A stretch of 64,000 bases of DNA from Rhodophyticola sp017644125 (lineage in GTDB: Bacteria; Pseudomonadota; Alphaproteobacteria; Rhodobacterales; Rhodobacteraceae): NCBI RefSeq assembly GCF_042140125.1, contig NZ_CP159473.1, one strand, 5' to 3'. A model generated the notes under the pieces. That model worked only from the letters and a program-made list of their open reading frames with translations, was not told the DNA's origin and searched no databases. The position numbers and the translations under genes were made by a program. Positions 37,525 through 46,132 of this stretch are shown here, one piece after another (the first letter of the stretch is position 1; every line of letters begins with the position of its first letter).

Positions 37525-37944
37525 ATGTATCTTGAGCAAAATGACATGGACGTCCTGAAGGAAAGCCTGCGCCGTTTCCAGATGAGAAGTGACATGATGG
37601 CCGCACGGTTTCACGACACCCTGCTGCGCGATGCGCCGGAGACACTTGCCTTTTTCAGCAGGGACGTTCCCGGCCACCCGGAAAAAGCGCTTCAGTCCCT
37701 TTATGCCATCGTCGCGCTGCTGGAGGGCACGGAGGAAAGCCAGCGCATGATCTGTCGGCTGAGGCAACGTCAGGCAAGATCGGGTCTGGGGCCCGAGGTC
37801 TATGCGCGGATTTATCCGACCCTAGAAAAATCGCTGCTTCAGGTGTTCGGTGAAAGCCTGCCCCCGGAGTACTGTCGGGCATGGCGGGCCGCCCTCGCCG
37901 CCGTGGGCCGCATCCTGTACGATCCCGACCCGCAGGACGGGTGA
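37525..37944 (+). CDS. Globin-fold protein lacking the proximal histidine
   Basis: The protein has 139 residues, all helical, and follows the single-domain bacterial globin pattern: A/B helices RFHDTLLRDAPETLAFF with CD1 Phe near 43-44, E helix HPEKALQSLYAIVALLEG with His51 at the position of distal E7, and F helix LRQRQARSGLGPEVY. The residue aligned with proximal His F8 (RHA or SHA in true globins) is Gln83. The G/H helices then follow (CRAWRAALAAVGRILY). Without His F8 it probably does not bind haem in the usual way and may be a sensor-type or vestigial globin. Family assignment is by pattern only. Confidence 0.6.
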   Translation: MYLEQNDMDVLKESLRRFQMRSDMMAARFHDTLLRDAPETLAFFSRDVPGHPEKALQSLYAIVALLEGTEESQRMICRLRQRQARSGLGPEVYARIYPTLEKSLLQVFGESLPPEYCRAWRAALAAVGRILYDPDPQDG

Positions 37945-38020
37945 ACCGGACCTGTGCGCCCCGTGGGCTGCCCGGAAAGGCCCCCCTTCGCCATCATCGG
38001 TGCGGCGGGTTTGAGCGTGG

Positions 38021-38491
38021 CTATTCCGGCGCGAGCGCACTCACGACAGCGCCCGGCGGGCGTTCCAGTTCGGCCACCCACGCCTCGATCCGCCTGCGGT
38101 TGACGCCGAAATCCGTGGGCCCGAAGCGGGAGGTGGCGCGAAACACCAGCAACGACGGATCGCCGGAAAGGACGTAGACGCTTGTGTAATCCGGCATCCC
38201 CCAGATCTGCGACCGGGTGACATGGGTGACACCCAGATCCTCTCCGGCACCTCTCAGAACCGTGGTCCGGGGGGTCGCGATGACGAGGGCATGCGCCCTT
38301 TCGAACGCCTCGCGCTCGGAGGTTGAGATGGCGCGCACCGCCCCGTGGCCGCTCGGGAAAGCATAGTCGCCCGGCCCTCTGGGATGGGGGGCGTCATGGG
38401 CGTGGTCCAGTTGATGCGGCGCAACCCGGATGTAGGTCGCAAGCCCAAGCACCAGCAGGGCGAGGATGGACGCAGAAATCCGTTTTCTCAA
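38021..38491 (-). CDS. DUF1499 domain-containing protein, second copy
   Basis: The protein has 156 residues starting at TTG 38491, which overlaps the stop of the upstream repeat protein by 4 bases (TTGA). Residues 1-22 form a hydrophobic anchor. The DUF1499 part ends with FRATSRFGPTDFGVNRRR, matching SRSRFGHSDMGVNDRR in the 10928-11377 protein, so the two are paralogues. Overall identity is low. Its pairing with a periplasmic repeat protein suggests an envelope role; function unknown. Confidence 0.7.
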   Translation of the reverse strand: MRKRISASILALLVLGLATYIRVAPHQLDHAHDAPHPRGPGDYAFPSGHGAVRAISTSEREAFERAHALVIATPRTTVLRGAGEDLGVTHVTRSQIWGMPDYTSVYVLSGDPSLLVFRATSRFGPTDFGVNRRRIEAWVAELERPPGAVVSALAPE

Positions 38492-40341
38492 GGCGCAACG
38501 GCCGCGCGCAGGGCCGCCAGAAGCAGCAGGTGTTCATACCGCGCCCGGGTGGCGTCGTCGGAGATCCTCGAAACAGCGTCCATTGTATGGGTGAAATCCG
38601 AAAACCCGGTCATCGAGATGGCCGCGTCTTGCAGGAACAGGTCCCGTCTGGCGGGATCTTCGATCAGGTCCGCCAGACCCAGAGCGATTTCGGGCCGTCC
38701 CGCCTGGATCAGACTGACCGACAGGTTGCGCAGAAGGGCAAGCCGCAGATCCGTATCCTCGACCGCGTCGGCGGCAGTCCGGGCGATTTCGAAATACGTG
38801 GCGAATTGGTCCTCTGTCCCGTTTGTCGCCGCAAACCCCATATTGGCGATACGGCCCATCACCGCATCCTCGGGGCTGGCGACGAACCGCAGGCGGGTTT
38901 CGGCCCGGTCGTATTCGCCGTTGCCGGCCTCCAGTTCCGCGAACAGTCTGACAGTCGCGTCCGTCACGGGAACCCAACACGGCCCTTCGATCAGGCCCAT
39001 GGCGACCGCGGCGGCCCTTTCGGCCAGCGCATCCTCCCCGGCCGCCTTTGCCTCCCGCGACAGGAGAATGTAGCCTTGGGTTTGCTCGTTCCCATCGGTC
39101 TGGCGCGGCAGAATGTCGAACGCCTCCTGCAACCGCCCTGCCCCGATCAGACCCGCAACGATCGTACCGACATCGTGCATCCGCCAGCTCTCGTCCGAGA
39201 TGCGGTCAGCCAGTGTGACGGCCAGATCGGCATCGCCGGCCATGGCCACCGCGCTTGCCAGACGGCTCCACCCGTCGTCGCGAATGGTCAACGCATCCGC
39301 GTCGGCACCCCGCATGCTTTCAAGCTCTGCCATGGCGCGATCCGCCAGAGGCCGCCAGTCCGATGCGGGCGCGGATCCGGCCACAACGACGATGATCGTC
39401 TGAAGTGCGTTGGCATGGTCCGCCGGGAACGTCCCCACGTCGCGGGCAGCCGCAACCGCAAGATCGAGCCTGCGGGCAGCCCAGGCCGCTTCTGCGAATT
39501 CGGCGAAGACGTAGCTGCGCCGGTGCGGCTCCATAAGCGTGGCCATATCGGCCCGCGCCGCGTCGAACAGCGCCTCCGCTTCCGCCATCTGGCCGTTTTG
39601 CGCCATTGCGGCCGCCACCCTGCCTGTGGCGATCGGGCGCCAGTCGCCTGCCCGAAAATGCGGCAGCATCTCGCCGCCGTCCTCGATCCTGCCCGCGTCG
39701 AGGAGGTGGATGACAAGGGAGTTCAGCAGCGCGCCATGCGAGCCCTCGTCGCCCGGCAAGTTTTCGTCGGCAAGGTCGATGGCATCCTGAAGACGGCCGT
39801 CATCCAAAAGCGCCGTGGCAAGATGCAGGACCCCTATATAGGCCAGCGGCTCGTCGAAATCGTCCGTCGCGGCAAGTTCTTCCAGCGCGACGGTGAGGGT
39901 CGAGAAACGGGCCAGATTGGCAATGTACTGCGCCCGCGCACGGGCGAAGTGTTCCGGCGAGGAAAGACGGGCAAGAAGATCCCGTCGCGGCGCGGCTGAA
40001 TGCCGTGCCGACGCGGCGATGATTTCGGTTATCGCCTGATCTACGATGTCGGAAGGGGCCGTGTCCGCAAGCTGCTCCCACAGCACGGCTTCGGCCGCGT
40101 CGAGCCTTCCGGCGTAGACCAGTGTCGTCAACCGCTGCAATTGGGCCGATGGCAGGCGCTCGGCGGGCAACTCCCCGGTCTCTATGGCCACCAGCCGGTC
40201 CTGAATGACGTCCAGACAGTCCGGAACCGGCGCGGCCAGACAGTGCCGAAGCGTATCCTGCGCGGCAACGGGCATTGGCGAGATCATCAACAAACTGCCG
40301 GCAAGCAACGCGACCGCAGATCTTCCAAATGCAGTTCTCAT
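38488..40341 (-). CDS. Periplasmic helical-repeat (TPR-like) protein
   Basis: The protein has 617 residues from the ATG at 40341, chosen because the signal peptide (about 29 residues, ending PVAAQD) begins there. The mature protein is a long series of Ala/Leu-rich helix pairs of about 35-40 residues, many with the form AGRLDEA.. or AGDADLA.., as in TPR or Sel1-type solenoids. No catalytic domain is seen. Two cysteines sit near the N-terminus. It is coupled to the DUF1499 gene. It likely acts as a protein-binding scaffold in the periplasm. Confidence 0.65.
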   Translation of the reverse strand: MRTAFGRSAVALLAGSLLMISPMPVAAQDTLRHCLAAPVPDCLDVIQDRLVAIETGELPAERLPSAQLQRLTTLVYAGRLDAAEAVLWEQLADTAPSDIVDQAITEIIAASARHSAAPRRDLLARLSSPEHFARARAQYIANLARFSTLTVALEELAATDDFDEPLAYIGVLHLATALLDDGRLQDAIDLADENLPGDEGSHGALLNSLVIHLLDAGRIEDGGEMLPHFRAGDWRPIATGRVAAAMAQNGQMAEAEALFDAARADMATLMEPHRRSYVFAEFAEAAWAARRLDLAVAAARDVGTFPADHANALQTIIVVVAGSAPASDWRPLADRAMAELESMRGADADALTIRDDGWSRLASAVAMAGDADLAVTLADRISDESWRMHDVGTIVAGLIGAGRLQEAFDILPRQTDGNEQTQGYILLSREAKAAGEDALAERAAAVAMGLIEGPCWVPVTDATVRLFAELEAGNGEYDRAETRLRFVASPEDAVMGRIANMGFAATNGTEDQFATYFEIARTAADAVEDTDLRLALLRNLSVSLIQAGRPEIALGLADLIEDPARRDLFLQDAAISMTGFSDFTHTMDAVSRISDDATRARYEHLLLLAALRAAVAP

Positions 40342-40624
40342 ATCAAACACCCAAACAAACAAGGACGCGCCGCAAAGCTGCGCGCAGCCCATCCGATATC
40401 GCGAACAGCGTTCTGAGACTTATCCGGGCAAAAAAACCCAGCCTCTATTCTGACCCGCCAGGGTTCAGCCTATCGGCATACGGGACACCCACGAAGCCCC
40501 ATTCCTGCACCGCCGCGATGCATTTTTGCCGGGTCCGATCGAAGGGGGTCACCAGATCTGATCCAGGCCATTCGTGTGACCAGCCGGGCGCCGGGTTGGA
40601 CAGGGTCCCGCCCTGCATCGAAGA

Positions 40625-41821
40625 TCAGCCGGGCCCGTCGCGCTCCATCTGGGCCATTTCCGCGGCCTCCTCCGCATCGCGCCTTTCGTTCAGGGCCCGC
40701 AGGGAGTGGGCGATCTGGCGCGCGATGGTGCGGTCGTCCTGACCGCTGGCCTGCATCTTGCGAACCAGCGCCTTGGATTGCGGCGGCAGCGGCTGGACAT
40801 AGAGAATATCGTCCAACTGGTCGTATGGCACCGCGCCGGCGCGTTTCAGCGCCGCGATGCGCGCCTGAAAATCGGGCGTGCCGCGCAGCCGGGCAATGCG
40901 CCCGGCATGTATGGCGAGCCCCGTCCGGTAGAGGGTTCGCAAGGTTTCATCCTCCAGCCAGGCGGAAATCTCACCCTCTATCGCCGAGCGATGCTGCAAA
41001 AGCGTATCGCAGGGTTCCTCGTTGCGGTCGAAGATCGCAAAATAGGTCGCGTCATACTTCCCGATTTTGTTGTTCACATTTCCCCGCATTCCACGCAGCA
41101 GATAGGATTCGGCACTCTTGACCGCGTAGTGATGTATCTCGACAAGCTCGCGCCCGACCGAAGCCGCCGAAGACCGCCAGGCCGCGCGTTTGAAGCTTGG
41201 CGGAAGCGGGCGACCGGAGCCGTTGATCCAGAGCTGATCCAGAAGCGCCTGCATCCGCGCCGGGTCTTTCCGGGCCTGCTGAACCGTGGGGCGGTGAATG
41301 CCGAGCTTGAGATGCGGAAACGGCCGAAACAGGGTCTTCACGCCCCAGCCCTTGCGAAACCCGGCGGGGGCGGAGCGGGTGTAGCTGGCACTCACCAGCC
41401 CCGGGTTCCAGTCGACAAGCCCGTTCGAGCCCATGATCCGCCAGGTGGCCGCAATCGCCTGCGTGTCGGGCGGAACCGCGGCGATCAGGTCGTCCAGATG
41501 GCCCGCGCCGGTCTTGATCACCAGAAACTCGTCGGCATCCATCACCAAAAGCCAGTCGCTGTCGCGGATCTCGGAGTTTTTCTGGCCAAGGGTCAGCGCA
41601 TGGGGCTGGGGCTTCTTGCCATCGGGCACCACATTCCTGAAATGCCGCACAAGGCCCATCTGTTGCATCCGGTCCAGCATCTGATCGGTGCCATCGGTAC
41701 AGTCATTTGTGTAGACGCAGATGCCGTCGAAGCCGATCAGGCGGTGATAGGCGACCCATTCCAGAAGATCGGCGGCCTCGTCCTTCATCATCGTCAGAAT
41801 GGTGCGGCGGTGCCCGGTCAT
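40625..41821 (-). CDS. GT2-type glycosyltransferase (Glyco_tranf_2_4 family), copy A
   Basis: The protein has 398 residues, no membrane segment. It begins RRTILTMMKDEAADLLEWVA, the marker of this GT-A subfamily, has the metal-binding D95-A-D97 in LLVMDADEFL, then KGWGVKTLFRP, LGIHRPT and HHYAVKSAESYLLRGMRG. It transfers an unknown sugar. It is the last gene of the minus-strand glycan cluster and a close relative of the N-terminal part of the 50857-52773 protein (GNVNNK and KYDATY versus KYNADY). Confidence 0.82.
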   Translation of the reverse strand: MTGHRRTILTMMKDEAADLLEWVAYHRLIGFDGICVYTNDCTDGTDQMLDRMQQMGLVRHFRNVVPDGKKPQPHALTLGQKNSEIRDSDWLLVMDADEFLVIKTGAGHLDDLIAAVPPDTQAIAATWRIMGSNGLVDWNPGLVSASYTRSAPAGFRKGWGVKTLFRPFPHLKLGIHRPTVQQARKDPARMQALLDQLWINGSGRPLPPSFKRAAWRSSAASVGRELVEIHHYAVKSAESYLLRGMRGNVNNKIGKYDATYFAIFDRNEEPCDTLLQHRSAIEGEISAWLEDETLRTLYRTGLAIHAGRIARLRGTPDFQARIAALKRAGAVPYDQLDDILYVQPLPPQSKALVRKMQASGQDDRTIARQIAHSLRALNERRDAEEAAEMAQMERDGPG

Positions 41822-42073
41822 GTCGTCCTTGTTCCTGCGTGTCCGCCCCGGCGGGCGGTATCCGATCCCGCGCCGACCCTAGCGCGCGGGCGCGGCGGGC
41901 GCGATGCTGAATACGTCCGGCCCTCTGCGGTGCCTTTGCGGATCGCGCCGCCGGGCTCCTTCATCCGGGGCCGGTGCGGGGCCGCTCGGCGTGGTGCCCC
42001 GTCGACCGGCGAAGGCCCGGATGCGGCCGCCTGTCATCGGTTTCACCCGTACCCCGACCTGCCCAGCCTTGCC

Positions 42074-42988
42074 TCACCCGAGCGGGGGGATTTCATCGCC
42101 AAGCCGCAGCAGGCCGCCCTTCGCGTCAAGCTGCGCCTCCTGCTCGGGGGTCAGCGTATGAATGGCCTGGTAAAGCGCGCGATACCCCTCCTCCCGCTCC
42201 GTCTGGCTGTCGGAGATGCGCTCCAGCGCGTCCTTCATCGGATCGGTAAACCCGTGCGAGCCCCGCCGCCAATCCAGCTTCCTGCGCCACGTGTCGTAAT
42301 CCGGCGCCGCGAAATGCAGCAAATGGGCACCGTCCTCATGGCGCAGAATCTCCCCATGGATGCGCGCCCCATCGGCCTCATGGGCCCAGTGCTGACGCAG
42401 ACGGATCCCCGGCAATCCTGCCCGGTAGACGGATTTGCCTTCGGGATGCCCGATCAGCCCGAAGCGGCTGCGGAACAGATCCGCATGCGCGCCGTATATC
42501 TCGTTGATCGTAGGCCGTGGCAGCGGCAGCCGGAACGCCTCCGTCCCATCGGCAAGAAAGACCTGCTCGGCGGACAGAATGCGCGCGGTCTGAAGCTCGT
42601 CGGGCCAGGTCGCCAATGCCTCCGCGATGGTCCGCCCCTCGAACCGCATCAACTCATCGGCATCCACGTTCAGAAACCAGCCCTCCGAGGTCTCGTGATA
42701 GGCCAAGGTCAGGGCCGCGTTCTGGCGACGGGTGAACCGTGCCCCGGGGGGCAGCCCCAGCCGGGTCCAGAACGCCGCATCGCAGGGGCGCGCATCGACC
42801 TCTGGGATGGTCCGCAGATAGGGCAGCGCCGGGTCGTCCGGATCATCCAGAAAGAGGATCATGCGCCCCGCCCCCTGCGCCCGATACCAGTTCAGGAACC
42901 GGGTCAGAACCGGCAGGGGCTCCCGCATGATCGCGGCGACCGTGAACGCCCCGGTCATGGCGCCGGAGGACAAGGGCGATGGGCGCAC
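42074..42988 (-). CDS. GT2-like glycosyltransferase, divergent
   Basis: The protein has 304 residues; a start at the Met at 42958 (MTGAFTV) is also possible. It follows the same fold as its neighbours: AAIMREPLPVLTRFLNWYRA, metal site D109-A-D111 in FLNVDADELM, and a late HFAAPDYDTWRRKLDWRRG. The acceptor-side half is unlike the other three enzymes, so it may use another acceptor. It starts 12 bases after the stop of the next upstream glycosyltransferase. Confidence 0.72.
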   Translation of the reverse strand: MRPSPLSSGAMTGAFTVAAIMREPLPVLTRFLNWYRAQGAGRMILFLDDPDDPALPYLRTIPEVDARPCDAAFWTRLGLPPGARFTRRQNAALTLAYHETSEGWFLNVDADELMRFEGRTIAEALATWPDELQTARILSAEQVFLADGTEAFRLPLPRPTINEIYGAHADLFRSRFGLIGHPEGKSVYRAGLPGIRLRQHWAHEADGARIHGEILRHEDGAHLLHFAAPDYDTWRRKLDWRRGSHGFTDPMKDALERISDSQTEREEGYRALYQAIHTLTPEQEAQLDAKGGLLRLGDEIPPLG

Positions 42989-42999
42989 ACCCGCATCGC

Positions 43000-44013
43000 C
43001 TACCCAGCCCCGCCCAGCCCCATCCCTTCAAGCAGGGGGGCGAATTCCGGCAGGCTGCGCAGATGCCTGGCCTTTTTCTGATGGTGCGCCACGGATTCCT
43101 GATGCAGCGTGCCAAGCACCGGATCGCTCAGGAACTCCTCCCGCAGGCGCGTGGCCTCGGGCGATGGCGTCGCGGCGCGGGTGTCCACCGTGCCCCTGGC
43201 ATCGTAATCGCGCCAATAGGCATAGCGCCGCTCCGGATCGAGGCGCGTCGCGCCGACAGCGTCGCCCCGGTCGATTTTCACCAGATACGCCTCGGCGGAG
43301 CGGATCGCGTAATGGTTGAACTGCGCCAGATCGACCGTGGTCAACGACATCGCGCCTTTGCTGCTCCCATCCGTCCATTCCGGCGGAAACTCGTTGCCGC
43401 TGCCGTCGATCCAGCGATATCCAGTCGAGGAGAAATCCGAACGCCGGGGGCGGTGATTGCGCCGCACGCTGAATTTCACCTTGTTGTGAAACATCGTCTT
43501 GACCGCGTTCGTCGGCTGGCGGCCGGCCGCGCGCAGGGCCTCGTAATCCTTCGATTGCGTGGTGAATTGCGAGACCACGGGTTCATCGACGATATCCACC
43601 ACGCCGCCCGAACCGAAGGGCATCGAGGTGAAGGAGACCACATCGAACCCGCCGGTTTCCTCGTAGAAATCATTCAGATGGCCGCCGCCCGCCCAGATCA
43701 TCAGAAACTCGTCCGCATCCGTGAAATAGATCCAGCCCGCATCCTTGTAGAGGTTGAACAGCGAGGCATAGCGGTGAGCCATGACATGCCAATTCGACCG
43801 GTCACCGAACAGCGCCTTCGGGTTCGGGACATGCTTCAGCGGGATCAGCCGCTCCATCCGGTCAAGGATCCGGTCGGTCAGATCGTCGCAGTCATTGGTG
43901 ATGACGATGAAGCTGTCGAAGCCGACCGCCATGTTGTGGGCGACCCATTCCAGGATATAGGGCCCCTCATTCTTCATCGCGGCCACGATAAGCGCGGGTT
44001 CGTTGTTCAACAT
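43000..44013 (-). CDS. GT2-type glycosyltransferase, copy B
   Basis: The protein has 337 residues. The opening is ALIVAAMKNEGPYILEWVAH, the metal site D99-A-D101 in IYFTDADEFLMI, and the end block FNHYAIRSAEAYLVKIDRGD matches HYAVKSAES in copy A. No signal or membrane segment. It lies 34 bases downstream of the GT61 gene and 11 bases upstream of the divergent GT2-like gene, so it is in the same transcript. Donor and acceptor are unknown. Confidence 0.82.
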   Translation of the reverse strand: MLNNEPALIVAAMKNEGPYILEWVAHNMAVGFDSFIVITNDCDDLTDRILDRMERLIPLKHVPNPKALFGDRSNWHVMAHRYASLFNLYKDAGWIYFTDADEFLMIWAGGGHLNDFYEETGGFDVVSFTSMPFGSGGVVDIVDEPVVSQFTTQSKDYEALRAAGRQPTNAVKTMFHNKVKFSVRRNHRPRRSDFSSTGYRWIDGSGNEFPPEWTDGSSKGAMSLTTVDLAQFNHYAIRSAEAYLVKIDRGDAVGATRLDPERRYAYWRDYDARGTVDTRAATPSPEATRLREEFLSDPVLGTLHQESVAHHQKKARHLRSLPEFAPLLEGMGLGGAG

Positions 44014-44047
44014 GAGATTCGCCGTCCCACGCAGGCTGAAACACGTC

Positions 44048-45184
44048 TCATCTTGTCAGGTCCCAATAAGAAAGTGGCGCGCCAAGGGCCTGCGCCAGGG
44101 CGTCGACATGTGCGTCGAGCTCCTCCTGCGGCGGGTCGGTCCAGGCGCTGTCGTCAGGAATGAAATCCGCCTTGGCCAATGCCGCGCCGACCGTCGGGAA
44201 ATCGACATGGGCCTGCGCCTCCCGTTTCACGAAGCGCTCGCCCGAGGGCACCCAGCACCCTTTGATGGCTTCCACACGGACGGGCTCGACCCCCGCGAAA
44301 CGGCGGAATTGCAGCAGATAATCCTCGATATTCATCGATGGGCCGCGATTGATGATGGCCACGCGCGTCGCCGGATCCACCACCATCGCGGCCAGATGCA
44401 GGGCGGAACCATCGAGCGCCACGATCCGCCGCGCGGCCTTGTATTGCGCGATCTGTGCGTCGATCCCGTGGTCCTGCGGATGGTAGACGCGATACCCCGC
44501 GGCCGCCATGAGATCCTCGATCCGGGTCTCCATCACCACCCGGCCCCGGCGCGAAGACAGGCCCGAGCGGGAGATATAGATATCCTCTGCCCCGTCGGGC
44601 GCGATATCCTGCCCAAGCCGGTCGCGCATGAAGCGGCGGTATTCAGGCCGCCCGGCGCTCATCTCGCCGATGCCGAAGGCGGGCTCGGGGAATGCAATCT
44701 CGTCGATCTGGACCGGAACCTGCACCGCCCGCAGCGCCAGATCGCCAAGACCCAGCCTTGCAAAGAACGGCACGTGCTGGCGCATCAGCCTGAACTCATG
44801 GGTGAGTCGCTTTTTCGGGTAGAACACGATGCCGTCAATCGCCCCGATCCGGTCGATGGCCCAAAGCCGGCTGGTGGTTTCGGCCAGAAAATGCCCGAAA
44901 TGCGGATAGAAGACACCGCCGAAAAGCCACCGCCCGGCCAGCCGTTGTTCGGATCGGGCCCCGTCATAATCGGGCACGACCGTCATCGGCTCGCCGGCAT
45001 AGCGCCAGGCATGGCTGGCCGCGATATGGGCGCCCGAGCGGTCAAACACACCCGCTGCGCGCTTGTACCCGTTGGGCTCGTTCTCCGCCCAGGGCACCAG
45101 TGTCACATCGCGGTGCCATTCGGGCGTCCAGTCGATCGGTTCGTCGGGGTCGAAGGTCAGCTTTGGCGGGGCGGCGTCCTGCAT
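44048..45184 (-). CDS. Glycosyltransferase family 61 protein
   Basis: The protein has 378 residues from the ATG at 45184, which overlaps the stop of the upstream gene by one base (TAATG); a longer frame to 45274 would run into that gene. GT61 marks are GGVFYPHFGHFLAETTSRLW (89-108), YISRSGLSSRRGRV and ALDGSALHLAAMVV. GT61 enzymes add pentoses or N-acetylhexosamines to surface or protein glycans. It sits in a run of four other transferases on this strand. Confidence 0.8.
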   Translation of the reverse strand: MQDAAPPKLTFDPDEPIDWTPEWHRDVTLVPWAENEPNGYKRAAGVFDRSGAHIAASHAWRYAGEPMTVVPDYDGARSEQRLAGRWLFGGVFYPHFGHFLAETTSRLWAIDRIGAIDGIVFYPKKRLTHEFRLMRQHVPFFARLGLGDLALRAVQVPVQIDEIAFPEPAFGIGEMSAGRPEYRRFMRDRLGQDIAPDGAEDIYISRSGLSSRRGRVVMETRIEDLMAAAGYRVYHPQDHGIDAQIAQYKAARRIVALDGSALHLAAMVVDPATRVAIINRGPSMNIEDYLLQFRRFAGVEPVRVEAIKGCWVPSGERFVKREAQAHVDFPTVGAALAKADFIPDDSAWTDPPQEELDAHVDALAQALGAPLSYWDLTR

Positions 45185-45993
45185 TACTCCAGCGCGTCCT
45201 CCGGACGGATGCCCACCTCCCGGCACATCCGCCAGGCATAGGAGTTTTCCAGCGGCGGGTTCTTGCGCCACCACGGTTTTGTCCCGTTGGTATAGAGATG
45301 AACCGACACGGTTTCGTCGGTGAAATGCCCCTCTACCCGGCCGTGGGGGTCATAGAAGATGTCGTTCAGCTGGAACGGCACCGGATAGAGAACATCCGGC
45401 GGCATCGCCTTCTTGATGTCGCCCGTGACCTTGGCGAAATGCGTGAAGGCCTGCGGGCCGAAGGCGGTCCGTTCGGTCTTGTAGATCCGCACCGGATGCG
45501 GCGCGGAGCGATCCTGCTTGTCCATGCGCCGCCGCTGGCGCGGGTTCCACCACGCGGGATAATCCGGCAGGTTCTCGTAATAATCGAGCAGCTGATCCAT
45601 CAGCTCGCAGTCCTGCGGCAGCCCCACCACGCCGCAATTCAGCGCCCCGCGCAGGCCATGGCCGGCAAAGATGTAATCCCAGTCGTCGGGAAAGGGCTTG
45701 TGGCAAAAGGCGTCGCAATCGATCCAGATCGCGCCGGTGGCCCGGATCATCTTGTACCGGAAGACATTGGACAGAAACGACGCGGAGGTCTGCTCCACCA
45801 CATCCATGTCGATATCCATGATCTCGGTCGCGGGCCGGATCACCACCCCCTCCGGGGCGTTCTTCACCTCATCGGTGCAGTAAAGCGTGACGGGATGGCC
45901 GTGCCGGATATGAGACGCCAGACACAACTGGTTAAGATACTGGAGACGCTCTCCGATCCAGAGAGACGCAACGGGACGGCGGGTTTCAGCCAC
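45184..45993 (-). CDS. GT32-like glycosyltransferase (DXD, alpha-1,4-GT-like)
   Basis: The protein has 269 residues with a GTG start at 45993 and AAGAAGG about ten bases upstream. The DXD site is D92-C-D94 in GAIWIDCDAFCHKPF, preceded by SFLSNVFRYKMI, as in Gly_transf_sug/A4GalT-type enzymes, and NCGVVGLP follows. Its end overlaps the GT61 start. The 139 bases in front of it, up to the end of the sulfatase gene, could hold a separate promoter for the five downstream transferases. Confidence 0.7.
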   Translation of the reverse strand: MAETRRPVASLWIGERLQYLNQLCLASHIRHGHPVTLYCTDEVKNAPEGVVIRPATEIMDIDMDVVEQTSASFLSNVFRYKMIRATGAIWIDCDAFCHKPFPDDWDYIFAGHGLRGALNCGVVGLPQDCELMDQLLDYYENLPDYPAWWNPRQRRRMDKQDRSAPHPVRIYKTERTAFGPQAFTHFAKVTGDIKKAMPPDVLYPVPFQLNDIFYDPHGRVEGHFTDETVSVHLYTNGTKPWWRKNPPLENSYAWRMCREVGIRPEDALE

Positions 45994-46132
45994 GGGAAGA
46001 ACCTTCTTTGCGTTATGATATGGTTCGATCTGCTCCTTGCACCGTTTTCCGGGATTTCACGGCCGGTGGCAAAGGCTTTTGCGGTTAACGCGCGAAAGCC
46101 GGGGCCAGTGTGGCGGTTTCGCAAAGCCCCGT

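Noticed and set aside
40706..43081. Open frame of 791 codons on the plus strand
   Set aside because: It is antisense to two glycosyltransferases with clear DxD sites; no domain or start site.
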